Part shown: in pieces, positions 47,554 through 56,825 of the stretch
Numbering within the stretch: position 1 is the stretch's first letter
How the letters are laid out: each line of letters begins with the position of its first letter
Origin: Ilumatobacteraceae bacterium
GTDB taxonomy: Bacteria > Actinomycetota > Acidimicrobiia > Acidimicrobiales > Ilumatobacteraceae
Direction of reading: 5' to 3'
Assembly (NCBI GenBank): GCA_025358075.1
Contig: JANYKU010000046.1
Coordinates: 1-64,000 of the forward strand
Length of the DNA: 64,000 nucleotides
Program-made: the position numbers and the translations under genes
The notes under the pieces: model-generated
Told to the model about the DNA's origin: nothing
What the model saw: the letters and a program-made list of their open reading frames with translations, nothing else
Database searches by the model: none

Positions 47554-48518
47554 TGACTGCCATTGGAGGTGGTTCTGGCATCGTCAACGACCCGGCATTC
47601 GCCGACGACGCCACCGTCGAGGTTGCCGACGTGTCGGTGTGGTTCGGCCCGAAGGTGGCGCTTTCCGAGTTGAGCTGCTCGTTCGGGCCCGGCGTCACGG
47701 GCCTGCTCGGACCCAACGGTGCCGGGAAGACGACGCTGATGCGGGCGATGACCGGGCTGGTCGGCGTCAACCAGGGCACGGTGCGAATCGAAGGCCGTGA
47801 CCCACGGCGTGATCGGCAGGTGCACGGTCGCATGGCGCTGGTCCCTGAGGACGAAGCGGTGCCGGCCGGACTCACCGCTCGTCAACTCGTGCGGTACACG
47901 GCCGACCTGTTTGGCGTCACCGATCCCGAAGCGCCCGACAAGGCCCTTCACAGCGTTGCCATGCTCGACGTCGCGGACCGGCGGGTCGACGGCTTCAGCA
48001 AGGGGATGCGGCAACGAACCAAGGTCGCCGCGGCATTGGTCACCGATCCGCAAGTGCTTGTGCTCGACGAGCCGTTGAACGGCGCCGACCCCGTGCAGCG
48101 ACTGCACCTGATCGACCTCTTCAAGCAGCTCGGCGCCAGCGGGCGCACGGTCATCGTCAGCTCGCACGTCCTCAACGAGGTGGAGCGCATGGCCGAGCGG
48201 GTGATCGTGCTGATGCACGGGCGCCTGGCCGCGGCAGGTGGACGCCACGCGATACGCGATGCGATGGACGATCGCCCTCGGCACGTGCTGGTGCGCAGCG
48301 ATGACGGCAGGCGGCTGGCGGCGGCGCTGATCGCCCTGCAATCGGTGGCCGGAGTCACCTTCGATTCGTCACGCGACGGGCTCGTGATCCAGACCGTGCA
48401 GGCACGCGAACTGGCGATCGCGCTCCCTCGCCTGGCACGCGACGCGTCGATCCGCCTCCTCGAGGTACGTGCGCTCGACGACTCGCTCGAGAGCCTGTTC
48501 CGGGAGCTCGTTCGATGA
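47553..48518 (+). CDS. ABC exporter ATPase (second in operon)
   Basis: From ATG 47553, 321 aa. It has Walker A GPNGAGKTT (about 49-57), signature FSKGMRQRTKVAAAL, Walker B VLVLDEPLNGADP and switch His in VSSHVLNEVERMAER. Compared with the first ATPase it has NGADP rather than AGLDP after Walker B. The two ATPases may form a heterodimer, or each may serve its own permease. It overlaps the second permease as ATGA. Confidence 0.9.
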   Translation: MTAIGGGSGIVNDPAFADDATVEVADVSVWFGPKVALSELSCSFGPGVTGLLGPNGAGKTTLMRAMTGLVGVNQGTVRIEGRDPRRDRQVHGRMALVPEDEAVPAGLTARQLVRYTADLFGVTDPEAPDKALHSVAMLDVADRRVDGFSKGMRQRTKVAAALVTDPQVLVLDEPLNGADPVQRLHLIDLFKQLGASGRTVIVSSHVLNEVERMAERVIVLMHGRLAAAGGRHAIRDAMDDRPRHVLVRSDDGRRLAAALIALQSVAGVTFDSSRDGLVIQTVQARELAIALPRLARDASIRLLEVRALDDSLESLFRELVR

Positions 48519-49291
48519 CCGACCAGTTGCAGCTCACGTCGCCGCGTCGACGATCGCGATTCGCCGCAATCGTCATCTACACACTGCAATCCTGCATTCC
48601 GCCGAAACGGTGGTTCGCCCTCTTGCTGCCATGCGTCGGGGCGCTGTTGTTCGGGTTGCTCGCACTCGCCGTCGACAACCACTTTCCGACCGCCGAGCGT
48701 GCGTTCGCCAACGTCGCCGCCGAAGGGATCTTCGCCCTCGTCATGCCGATCGCCGCACTCGTGATCGGTGACGCCGTGCTCGGCGCCGAGGTGCGCGCCG
48801 GCACGTTCCACTTCACCTGGCTGTCGCCGACGCCGACCTGGCAGATCGTGCTCGGCCGCTGGCTCGCCGGATCATTCGTCGCCTTGGTGACCATTGCTCC
48901 AGCCAGCGCGCTTGCTGCGGTCATCGCCGGCGCGGGGTCGAGCGCCGGCGCAGCGTTCCTCGCCGCCGCCGTCGGCAGCATGTCGTACGTTGCCCTGTTC
49001 ATCGCCATCGGCTGCATCACCCGCCGCACCGCGGTGTGGTCGCTGGCGATCGTCTTTCTCGTCGAACGACTCCTCGGCGCGGCACTCACAGGTATCGCCC
49101 AGCTGTCACCAACATGGGAATCACGGGCGATCTTCCTCGGCTACCTCGACGATCCGCCTGCCCGGCTCATACGCAGTGGCATCCCACAGGGCGGCGCCGC
49201 GGTCGTGCGGCTGCTGATCGTCACGGTCGTCGCCCTCGTTGTCGCCAACTGGCGGATGGCGCGCCTGCGACTGTCTGGCGCAGCGGACTGA
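48515..49291 (+). CDS. ABC-2 type permease (second in operon)
   Basis: A 258-residue permease with about six membrane segments (FALLLPCVGALLFGLLALAV; GIFALVMPIAALVIGDAVLG). The ABC-2 loop reads EVRAGTFHFTWLSPTPTWQIVLGRWLAG. It ends the four-gene export operon; the universal stress protein follows 24 bp later on the same strand. Confidence 0.88.
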   Translation: MTDQLQLTSPRRRSRFAAIVIYTLQSCIPPKRWFALLLPCVGALLFGLLALAVDNHFPTAERAFANVAAEGIFALVMPIAALVIGDAVLGAEVRAGTFHFTWLSPTPTWQIVLGRWLAGSFVALVTIAPASALAAVIAGAGSSAGAAFLAAAVGSMSYVALFIAIGCITRRTAVWSLAIVFLVERLLGAALTGIAQLSPTWESRAIFLGYLDDPPARLIRSGIPQGGAAVVRLLIVTVVALVVANWRMARLRLSGAAD

Positions 49292-49315
49292 CCGCTTCTG
49301 TTAGCGTCGAGCGCC

Positions 49316-49738
49316 GTGAATGAGATCATCGTCGGAGTCGATGGCAGTGCTACCGCTCGTATGGCCGCCGACGAGGCTGCCCTGCTTGCCCACAACTACA
49401 GCAGGCCGCTGCACATCGTGCTGTCGATGACCCGCAACACCAGCCAGCAGGTGCGTGGCGGCGGGTCGGAAACCTGGCACTTCGATTCGGTCGGCATCGC
49501 CGAAGAGTCGTTGAAGGCGCTGGTCGGCGAGTTGCGGGCCACGGTCCCCGACACTACGTATGCCGTGGTGTTGGCCGACCCAGCGACGGCGTTGTGCGAC
49601 GAAGCCGTGCGCCTCGATGCGTCGATGATCGTCGTCGGCAACAAGCGGGTGCAGGGTGCTGCACGGGTGCTCGGCTCGATCGCCGGAGACGTCGCCAAGC
49701 GCGCTCCATGCAACGTGCTCATCGTCCACACCCACTGA
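49316..49738 (+). CDS. Universal stress protein (UspA family)
   Basis: A 140-residue single Usp domain from GTG 49316. It begins EIIVGVDGSATARMAADEAALLA and carries the ATP-binding motif of the nucleotide-binding subgroup (G-2x-G-9x-G-S/T type) in IVVGNKRVQGAARVLGSIAGDVAKRAPCNVLIV. It probably binds ATP and responds to stress or energy status. It is convergent with the agmatine deiminase gene, 24 bp apart. Confidence 0.92.
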   Translation: MNEIIVGVDGSATARMAADEAALLAHNYSRPLHIVLSMTRNTSQQVRGGGSETWHFDSVGIAEESLKALVGELRATVPDTTYAVVLADPATALCDEAVRLDASMIVVGNKRVQGAARVLGSIAGDVAKRAPCNVLIVHTH

Positions 49739-49762
49739 CCGACGTCTCCGCGCCTCTGAACT

Positions 49763-50806
49763 TCACACGGCGGGTTGCTGCTGGGTGATGCAGTGGATGC
49801 CGCCGCCCGCTTCGAAGATCGTGCGGGCATCGACCAAAACGACCTCGCGGCCCGCGTACAAACGACTCAGGGTTGCCACCGCGTCGTCGTCACGGGTGTC
49901 ATCGAACGCACACAGGATGACGGCGCCGTTGCACACGTAGTGGTTGATGTACGACCAGTCGACGATGCCGTTGTCGGTGTGCGTGACGGTCGGCGCCTCG
50001 ATCTCGATGACCTCCAGCGATCGGTCGCGTGCGTCGGTGAACGAACGCAGCAGCGCGATGTTCTCGCGGCTGACCTCGTGGTCGGGATGCGTGGGATCCG
50101 GCTGTGAGTGCGCCACCACGACCCCCGGACGAACGAATGCGGCGACGATGTCGATGTGCCCCCGGGTGCCGAAGCGTTGGTAGTCCTTGGTGAGGCCACG
50201 CGGCAGCCACAGCACCTTGTGCACACCCAGCCGCGCCCGCAGTTCGGTCTCGACGTCGTCGGCATCCCAGCCGGGGTTGCGGTCGGGGTCGAGTTGCACC
50301 GTGCGCGTGATCATCACGGTGCCGTCGCCATCGACGTGGATGCCGCCGCCTTCGTTGACCATCGCCGACTCGAACAGTTCGGCGCCGGCCAGACCGGCCG
50401 CGTACCCGCCGACGTGCTGCTCGTCGTCCCACCTGGAGAACGCCTGTTGCCCCCAGCCATTGAACCGCCAATGAACGGCGCCAAGCCGGCCGTCGGGGTG
50501 TGTGACGAACGTGGGTCCACTGTCGCGGAACCAGCATTCGTCGAGCGCCGTTTCATGGATGCTGACGGACGGATCGACGAGCGCTCGGGCAGCCTGGGCA
50601 TCGCCGATCTTGCAGATCAGCGAGACCGGCTCGAATCGGGCAATGGCGTTGACCACCGCTGCCCACGCCTGGCGCGAGCGGCCGAGCTCGCCCTCGGTGT
50701 CGTCGCCGAACGTGATGCATTCGGGCGGGAACTCCATCCACGTGCGCTCGTGGCGCGCCCATTCCGGCGGCATCGAGAACCCAGCGCTGTCGGAACGTGC
50801 CGTCAC
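49763..50806 (-). CDS. aguA: Agmatine deiminase-family protein
   Basis: From GTG 50806, overlapping the urease-alpha stop as GTGA (347 aa); the track's start at 51199 is antisense noise. Guanidine-modifying motifs are complete: ECWFRDSGPTFV (about 90-101), NEGGGIHVDGDGT, RGHIDIVAAFV, HTDNGIVDWSYINHYVCNG, and the catalytic Cys in GGGIHCITQQQPA (about 339). Agmatine deiminase converts agmatine to N-carbamoylputrescine and ammonia. Coupling to urease-like subunits is unusual and suggests that the two act on linked guanidino or ureido compounds (inference). Confidence 0.88.
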   Translation of the reverse strand: MTARSDSAGFSMPPEWARHERTWMEFPPECITFGDDTEGELGRSRQAWAAVVNAIARFEPVSLICKIGDAQAARALVDPSVSIHETALDECWFRDSGPTFVTHPDGRLGAVHWRFNGWGQQAFSRWDDEQHVGGYAAGLAGAELFESAMVNEGGGIHVDGDGTVMITRTVQLDPDRNPGWDADDVETELRARLGVHKVLWLPRGLTKDYQRFGTRGHIDIVAAFVRPGVVVAHSQPDPTHPDHEVSRENIALLRSFTDARDRSLEVIEIEAPTVTHTDNGIVDWSYINHYVCNGAVILCAFDDTRDDDAVATLSRLYAGREVVLVDARTIFEAGGGIHCITQQQPAV

Positions 50807-52578
50807 AGGAAGTACAGCCGGCTCAGCGATACCGACTCGGCCGGTTCGGAGTACACGGTGTTGCCCTCGAACGACACCCTCCCGCTCTTCGGGTCGACAT
50901 CGACGTGCCCGAGCCGATTGTTGAACACGAGGTCGGCGGGCCCGATGTTGCGCGTGCCGCGCACTGCGACGCGGCGGCGACGCGTGGTCATGTGGTCGTC
51001 GCCGGCATCGACGGCCGCTTGGCTGACGAAGGCCACCGACAGGTCTGCCGCAGTGGATCCGAACGAGCCGAACTGCGGGCCGAGCACCAGTGGCTCGGAT
51101 GAGTCGGTGGCGGCGTTGGGGTCGCCGGTGACGCCGTAGGCCGGAAAGCCACTCTTCAGAACCAGTTGCGGCTTTGCCCCGAAATGATCGGGTCGCCACA
51201 GCACGATGTCGGCCAACTTGCCGATGTCGAGTGAACCGATCTCGTGGTTGAGCCCGTGGGCGATCGCTGGGTTGATCGTGAGCTTGGCGACGTATCGCCG
51301 CACGCGCTCGTTGTCATGGACCGTCGGGCCGTCACCCACACCTTGCTCGATCTGTTGACGCTTCATGTGAGCCGCGAGTTGGAACGTACGCCTCACGGTC
51401 TCCCCTGCCCTGCCCATGCCCTGCGCGTCACTGGAGGTGATGCCGATCACGCCGAGATCGTGCAACACACCCTCGGCTCCCATCGTCGCCCCGCGAATCC
51501 GATCGGTGACGAGGTGGTGGTCGCTGGCCGAGTGATGGTTGAGGCCATGCGCGGCGAAGATCATCTCGTAGTGCTCGTCGAGCGCATCGCGCCCGAACGG
51601 CAGCGTGGGATTGGTGCTCGAGCCGATCACGTTGGGTACGCCGGCCAGCTTCAACACGTTGGGCACGTGACCACCGCCGCAGCCCTCGATGTGAAAGGCG
51701 TGGATGGTGCGGCCGGCGAGCACGCTGAGCGTGTCTTCCACCGACAAGCACTCGTTGAGGCCGTCGGTGTGCAACGCAACCTGCACGTCGAACTGCTCGG
51801 CCACGTTGAGCGCGGTGTCGAGGGCGCGGGTGTGCGCGCCCATGTCTTCGTGCACCTTGAAACCGCATGCTCCGCCTTCGACCAAGGCCTCGATGAGCGG
51901 CGCCTCGCTCGACGATGAGCCACGACCGAGGAAGCCGATGTTGACCGGCCACTGGTCGAAGCTGTTGAACGCATGGCGCAACGCCCACGGCGAGTTGACG
52001 CCGACGCCCCACACCGGGCCGAACTCCTGGCCGATGATCGTGGTCACACCGGAGGCCAGTGACGCTTCCATGATCCGCGGCGACAACAGGTGGACATGCG
52101 TGTCGATCGCCCCGGCCGTGGCGATCAACCCCTCGCCCGAGATGATCGTCGTGCCGGTGCCAACGACCACATCGACGTCGTCCATCATGTCGGGGTTGCC
52201 CGCACGCCCGATCCCGCAGATCCGACCGGCGCGGATGCCGATCGACACCTTGCCGATCTGTCGCGTGGCGTCGATCACCACGACGTTGGAGATCACCACG
52301 TCGCACGTCTCGCTGACTGCGGCGGCCTTGAGCATGAGGCCGTCGCGTGCGGTCTTGCCGAACCCAGCAAGGAACTCGTTGCCTCGCTCCTGGGCGTCGT
52401 ACTCGATCTCGACGACCAACCCCGTGTCGCCGAGACGGACACGATCGCCGACCGTGGGGCCGTGAATGGCCGCATAGTCGTCGGGCAGGATCTCATCAGG
52501 ATGCAGATGGTCGTGAGGCACCTGGCCATCGGCGTGGTCGTGCTCGAATTGGCCGTGCGAATGCCGCTCGTCGGTCAC
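50803..52578 (-). CDS. ureC: Urease alpha subunit-like amidohydrolase, divergent
   Basis: A 591-residue UreC homologue. The nickel and active-site residues map well: HVH (161, 163), carbamylated Lys in GFKVHED (K241, H243), LHTDGLNE (H270), [10 protein letters not shown] (H296), flap His in AAHGLN (H344), R360 and [10 protein letters not shown] (D384). The flap differs from classical ureases: AHG replaces CHH, so the flap Cys is Ala. The N-terminus has seven His in the first 26 residues ([22 protein letters not shown]). No ureD, E, F or G is in the window. It is coupled on both sides: ATGA with the gamma-beta gene and GTGA with the deiminase. Confidence 0.87.
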   Translation of the reverse strand: MTDERHSHGQFEHDHADGQVPHDHLHPDEILPDDYAAIHGPTVGDRVRLGDTGLVVEIEYDAQERGNEFLAGFGKTARDGLMLKAAAVSETCDVVISNVVVIDATRQIGKVSIGIRAGRICGIGRAGNPDMMDDVDVVVGTGTTIISGEGLIATAGAIDTHVHLLSPRIMEASLASGVTTIIGQEFGPVWGVGVNSPWALRHAFNSFDQWPVNIGFLGRGSSSSEAPLIEALVEGGACGFKVHEDMGAHTRALDTALNVAEQFDVQVALHTDGLNECLSVEDTLSVLAGRTIHAFHIEGCGGGHVPNVLKLAGVPNVIGSSTNPTLPFGRDALDEHYEMIFAAHGLNHHSASDHHLVTDRIRGATMGAEGVLHDLGVIGITSSDAQGMGRAGETVRRTFQLAAHMKRQQIEQGVGDGPTVHDNERVRRYVAKLTINPAIAHGLNHEIGSLDIGKLADIVLWRPDHFGAKPQLVLKSGFPAYGVTGDPNAATDSSEPLVLGPQFGSFGSTAADLSVAFVSQAAVDAGDDHMTTRRRRVAVRGTRNIGPADLVFNNRLGHVDVDPKSGRVSFEGNTVYSEPAESVSLSRLYFL

Positions 52579-53264
52579 GAATGTGCTCCGAGGTAGCCCT
52601 GCGCGGCGGCGCGAGCAAGCGCCGCCTCCTTGGCCCCCGGCGCATCGAGCGGCCCATCGACCAGACCGGCGAACCCGATTGCCACCCTTGCCCCGGCGAT
52701 GGGCACCAGCGGCACATCGGTGGGCACGTTCGGCTCGAAGCGCAACGCAGACCCTGCCGGAATCGCCAGTCGCCTGCCGTATGCGGCCGCACGATCGAAC
52801 GAGAGTCGCGGATTGACCTCGAAGAAATGGAAGTGCGAGGTGATGCTGACGGGCACGTCTGACGTGTTGGTTGCGACGAGATGAACGAGATCCGGCGGAG
52901 TCGACGATTGCCGCGCCGCAGTGATCACCGCCCCCGGAGCATCGGAACCGAGACTGCCGCCACTACCGAACGGGTTGCGCACCACGACCATGCGCGTGCC
53001 ATCATCGAACACGGCCTCGACCTTGACCTCGCGAACGATGTCGACGACCCCCGGCAAGACGTCGTCGGCCGTGAGCACACTCGCTCCTGCGGCTGCGGAC
53101 TCCATCAACCGAGCACCATCGCGCGCCGACTCGCAGACGGTGTCGGCGATCAACGCTGTCGCCTCCGGCACGTTCAGCCGCAGGCCGCGTGCCCGTCGGG
53201 CACGAGCCAATTCGGCCGCGGTGAATATGAGCAACCGATCGCGCTCGGTTGGTGTGAGGCGCAT
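52575..53264 (-). CDS. Urease gamma-beta fusion subunit-like protein
   Basis: From ATG 53264 ([31 protein letters not shown], 229 aa); the track's 53492 lies in the divergent gene. Residues 1-100 are UreA (gamma): [45 protein letters not shown]. Residues about 125-229 are UreB (beta): [46 protein letters not shown]. Fused gamma-beta chains occur in known ureases such as Helicobacter. It is first in the three-gene operon with ureC and the deiminase. Confidence 0.88.
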   Translation of the reverse strand: MRLTPTERDRLLIFTAAELARARRARGLRLNVPEATALIADTVCESARDGARLMESAAAGASVLTADDVLPGVVDIVREVKVEAVFDDGTRMVVVRNPFGSGGSLGSDAPGAVITAARQSSTPPDLVHLVATNTSDVPVSITSHFHFFEVNPRLSFDRAAAYGRRLAIPAGSALRFEPNVPTDVPLVPIAGARVAIGFAGLVDGPLDAPGAKEAALARAAAQGYLGAHS

Positions 53265-53279
53265 GGACCCCACGCTAAT

Positions 53280-54959
53280 GTCGGCGAGATCAAGCGGTCT
53301 GCGCTCGACAACAAGGTCCTCGTCCGCTTCACGCTCGCGCTCTTCCTCACTGCGCTGGCCGAATGGGCGTTCTTCGTCGCCACACTCGTCTACGCCTTCG
53401 ACCGTGGTGGCTCGCGCTCCGCAGGGTTCGCCTCGATGGCCCTCCTCGCTCCGATTGCCCTGGCGGCCCCCGCCGCGGGCAAGGCCGCGCAATACCAGCG
53501 TCCAGAACGAGTGCGTCTCTTCGCCTACTCAGTACAGACGCTTGCCCTTGGCGTGGCGGCCATCGCCGCGTTCGCCGAGGCTCCTGCAGCGCTGGTGGTC
53601 GGGTGCTGCGCAATCGCGTCGGGTGTGTTCACGTTCCTCGGGCCCGCGTGCGCCGTGCTGTTGCCCTCAATCGTGCGCTCGGCGCGCGAACTGACCGTGG
53701 CCAACCTGTGGGTCGGCTCCTGCGAAAGCGTCAGCACGCTCGCCGGTTCGGCGCTGGCAACACTGCTCCTCGCAATCCACGGACCCGCCCTGGTGCTGGC
53801 GGGCTGTGCCGCGCTCAACCTGGTGAGCACATTGGTCACCGTCCGGCGCAGCGATGCAGGCGGCGCGCCGGCTCCTGCTCCCGACCGAAACGCAACCGAG
53901 TCCGTCGGCGCCGTACGACTGGTCTTCCGCAACATCAGAGCCTTGCGCGAGCGCAAGGGCGCCACCGGAGTGCTCGCCATCACCGCCGGTCAATACGTGC
54001 TCGTGGGCGCATTCGATCTGATCATCGTCGTGCTCGCCAAGGATCAGCTCAGCCTGGGCGAATCGGGTCCGGGCTTGCTGGCAACGAGCGTCGGAGTTGG
54101 CGCGCTGTTCTGCGCACTCACCTCGACGTTCCTGGTTCGGCGCGACCGACTGGGACCGCTGTTGGTCGGTGCGCTTGCCAGCGTCACGGTCGTGTCACTC
54201 GTGCTGGGGATCGCCCCGGCCCTGGCGACGGCACTGGTCCTGCTGCCCGTTGTCGGGTTCAGCCGGGCTCTGCTCGATCTCACCAGCCGCATGTTGCTGC
54301 AGCGAGCCACGCCACCCAACTCGGTCGGCGGGATCTTTGCGGCGATCGAACTGTGTGCCGGCGTCGGGATGCTCACCGGCTCGATCATCACCCAAGTTCT
54401 CATCGCGGCCGACGGCGTCGACGCCGCCTTGATCGGCCTCGGGATCTTCTTCGCCGCGTTGCTGCTGCTGACGATGCGATCGCTGCGTGTCGCCGACGAC
54501 AGCGCCGACATCCCCATCGTGGCGATCAGCCTGCTGCGCCGGATCCCCGCGTTCGCGCTGCTCCCACCGCTGGCGCTCGAGACCGTGGCGCGAGCCGCCA
54601 CCGAGATATCGGTCGTGGCCGGCGAGGTGGTGGTGACCGAAGGCGAGCAAGGAGATCGCTTCTATGCGGTCGCCGATGGGTCGTTCGACGTTGTCACCGG
54701 CGGACGACACGTCGCCACGTCCGAGCGCGGAGCAGGCTTTGGTGAGGTCGCCTTGCTCGCCAACGTGGCCCGCACGGCGACGGTCACAGCGACTCGAGCC
54801 GGCTCGCTCCTGGTCATCCATCGTGTGCCGTTCCTCACGGCCGTCACCGGCTTCGAGCCCTCTCGCCAAGCGGCGTGGGGCACCATCCACACGCTCGAGT
54901 TCGATGGCGAATTCGATAGCGAATTCGAGGTTGACGTCGACGATCCAGGGTCACCTTGA
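53280..54959 (+). CDS. MFS transporter fused to a cyclic-nucleotide-binding domain; start codon unresolved
   Basis: Coding sequence is clear from about 53290: [35 protein letters not shown] opens a 12-segment MFS. After a linker, [55 protein letters not shown] and [21 protein letters not shown] form a cNMP-binding domain (about residues 425-545). The frame has no ATG, GTG or TTG between at least 53163 and the internal Met near 53434, which lies inside a membrane segment. ATG 53278 is out of frame by one base, so a one-base loss after it, or a rare start, is likely. I give 53280 as a nominal boundary. It is divergent from the urease-like operon. Confidence 0.8.
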   Translation, partial: VGEIKRSALDNKVLVRFTLALFLTALAEWAFFVATLVYAFDRGGSRSAGFASMALLAPIALAAPAAGKAAQYQRPERVRLFAYSVQTLALGVAAIAAFAEAPAALVVGCCAIASGVFTFLGPACAVLLPSIVRSARELTVANLWVGSCESVSTLAGSALATLLLAIHGPALVLAGCAALNLVSTLVTVRRSDAGGAPAPAPDRNATESVGAVRLVFRNIRALRERKGATGVLAITAGQYVLVGAFDLIIVVLAKDQLSLGESGPGLLATSVGVGALFCALTSTFLVRRDRLGPLLVGALASVTVVSLVLGIAPALATALVLLPVVGFSRALLDLTSRMLLQRATPPNSVGGIFAAIELCAGVGMLTGSIITQVLIAADGVDAALIGLGIFFAALLLLTMRSLRVADDSADIPIVAISLLRRIPAFALLPPLALETVARAATEISVVAGEVVVTEGEQGDRFYAVADGSFDVVTGGRHVATSERGAGFGEVALLANVARTATVTATRAGSLLVIHRVPFLTAVTGFEPSRQAAWGTIHTLEFDGEFDSEFEVDVDDPGSP

Positions 54960-54991
54960 CAGCTTCGCAACTCGGGTGATCTGATCGCCGG

Positions 54992-55987
54992 GTGCGCCGC
55001 CGTGGGACTGCCGATGGACGAGCGCCAGTCGTTCTGATCACGTTCCCCGACTACGACACCGAGCACCCACAACTCGGTGGCGCACTGGCCGCAGCGGGAT
55101 GCGCCATGCGCGTCGCTCCGAAGCGTGGAGCACGATCGCCCGACGAACTGCTTGCGCTTTGTGCCGACGCAGCCGGGGCGATCGTGAGCACCGACCCGTT
55201 CACGGCCGCAGTGCTGCGCGACAGTCCCGGTCTGCAGGTGATCGCCCGCGTCGGTGTGGGCGTCGACTCGATCGATATGAACGCGGCGACCGAGCTCGGC
55301 GTCGCCATCGCAACGACACCCGGTGCGAACGAGGCCACCGTCGCCGATCATGCGGTGGCGTTGATGCTCGCGCTGTTACGGCGCATACCCGCCAACGATG
55401 CAGAGGTGCGTAGGGGCGAGTGGAATCGCACGGGCGTGTACACGCCGACGCTGTTGACGGGCACGACGGTCGGTCTGGTCGGCTACGGCAACATCGGCCG
55501 CCGCGTCGCCCAACGACTGGCCGGCTTCGACGTCGAACTGCTCGTCGCCGACCCGGCGATGGCCGGGTCGGAGGCGCCGCGCGCTGTCGAGCTCGCCGAG
55601 CTGTTGTCACGTGCCGACATCGTTTCGCTGCACTGCCCACTGATCCCGGCGACTCGCCACCTCATCGACGAGGAGGCGCTGCGGCGCATGCAGCCGCACG
55701 CCCTCTTGGTCAACACCTCACGGGGCGAGGTGGTCGACGAGGGTGCGCTGTTCCGTGCCCTGCGCGACGGAGTGATCGCCGGCGCTGCACTCGACGTGTT
55801 CGAGATCGAACCGCCGAACGACTCGCCGATCATGGACCTTCCGAACGTCGTCGTCAGCCCGCACGTCGGAGGCATCAGCACGACCTCGCTCGCCGAGATG
55901 ACGCGCCGGGCGACCGAGTCGGTGCTCGATGTGCTCGCCGGTCGGGTCCCGCAAGGCCTGGCCAACCCATGGGGGGACGATGCCTGA
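54992..55987 (+). CDS. D-isomer 2-hydroxyacid dehydrogenase (SerA-like)
   Basis: A 331-residue enzyme from GTG 54992. It has the catalytic-domain motif VIARVGVGVDSIDMNAATELGVAIATTPGANEATVADHAV, NAD motif GTTVGLVGYGNIGRRVAQRLAGF (about 155-177), catalytic Arg in LVNTSRGEVVDEGAL, Glu in LDVFEIEPP and His in VVSPHVGGIS. There is no ACT/ASB regulatory domain, so it is probably not the main serine-pathway enzyme. It overlaps the following SDR by 8 bp. Confidence 0.9.
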   Translation: MRRRGTADGRAPVVLITFPDYDTEHPQLGGALAAAGCAMRVAPKRGARSPDELLALCADAAGAIVSTDPFTAAVLRDSPGLQVIARVGVGVDSIDMNAATELGVAIATTPGANEATVADHAVALMLALLRRIPANDAEVRRGEWNRTGVYTPTLLTGTTVGLVGYGNIGRRVAQRLAGFDVELLVADPAMAGSEAPRAVELAELLSRADIVSLHCPLIPATRHLIDEEALRRMQPHALLVNTSRGEVVDEGALFRALRDGVIAGAALDVFEIEPPNDSPIMDLPNVVVSPHVGGISTTSLAEMTRRATESVLDVLAGRVPQGLANPWGDDA

Positions 55988-56753
55988 CCATTCATCGCTC
56001 GAGGGCGAGATCGCCGTCGTCACCGGAGGTGCCCGCGGCATCGGCAAGGCCGTCGCCGAGCTGTTCGTCGCCGAGGGCGCGTCGGTGGTTCTCTGCGATC
56101 TCCACCCTGCGCTCGGCACCGAGGTCGAGCAGCAGCTCGGCAACCGCGCCAAGTTCGCCACCGCCGATGTCAGCGTCGAAGCTGATGTGGCCTCGGTCGT
56201 GGCGACCTGCGTCGAGACGTATGGGCCACCATCGATCCTCGTCAGCAACGCCGGCATCAACGCCAACTTCGACGCCACCACGATGACCACCGACGACTGG
56301 GACCACTTCATGGGCGTCGATCTCAAGGCCGCCTGGCTGTTCGCCAAGTACGTGCTGCCGCACATGCGCGACGCCGGACGAGGCGCGATCGTCAACGTCG
56401 CCTCGATGCACGCCCTCGTCACGCTGGAGGGCTTCTTTCCCTACGCTGCCGCAAAGTCAGGGCTGATCGGCCTCACCCGCAGCCTGGCGTTGGACTACGG
56501 GCCCCACGGCATTCGCGTCAATGCCGTCGCGCCGGGCTTCATCCGCACGCGCCTCGTGCAAGACAGCATCAACCGCAACCCCGATCCGGCGGCTGCAGAA
56601 CGCAACATGGTCAGCGGGATTGCGCTACGCCGCATCGGCGAGGCCGCCGAAGTTGCCGCGGCGATCCGCTTCTTGGCATCCGATGATGCGAGCTACATCA
56701 CGGGGACGACGCTCCACATCGACGGAGGAGTGACCGCGCGCCGCGCCGGTTGA
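55980..56753 (+). CDS. Short-chain dehydrogenase/reductase (classical SDR)
   Basis: From ATG 55980 (MPDHSSLEGEIAVVTGG), 257 aa. It has the NAD motif TGGARGIGKAVAE (about 15-27), NNAG equivalent SNAGINANFD, catalytic Ser in VNVASMHA, YxxxK in YAAAKSGLIGLTRSLALDYGPHGIRVNAVAPGFIRT, and the SDR C-terminus ITGTTLHIDGGVTARR. It likely interconverts a hydroxy and a keto compound in step with the upstream 2-hydroxyacid dehydrogenase. Confidence 0.9.
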   Translation: MPDHSSLEGEIAVVTGGARGIGKAVAELFVAEGASVVLCDLHPALGTEVEQQLGNRAKFATADVSVEADVASVVATCVETYGPPSILVSNAGINANFDATTMTTDDWDHFMGVDLKAAWLFAKYVLPHMRDAGRGAIVNVASMHALVTLEGFFPYAAAKSGLIGLTRSLALDYGPHGIRVNAVAPGFIRTRLVQDSINRNPDPAAAERNMVSGIALRRIGEAAEVAAAIRFLASDDASYITGTTLHIDGGVTARRAG

Positions 56754-56825
56754 GCAGCTGCAAAGCATTTGGTATCTCGATGGTCGGGTTGGAGCTCTTC
56801 GTGAGGCGCGACCAAGGAGCCTGCC

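Noticed and set aside
49763-53264. A standard urea-degrading urease operon
   Set aside because: Accessory genes are absent, the flap residues differ and a deiminase is the coupled partner, so ordinary ureolysis is not the best reading.
53362-54745. Plus-strand 460-aa ORF overlapping the MFS-cNMP gene, as an alternative product
   Set aside because: Arg-rich shadow frame without hydrophobic segments; the membrane-segment pattern and cNMP motif are in the other frame.
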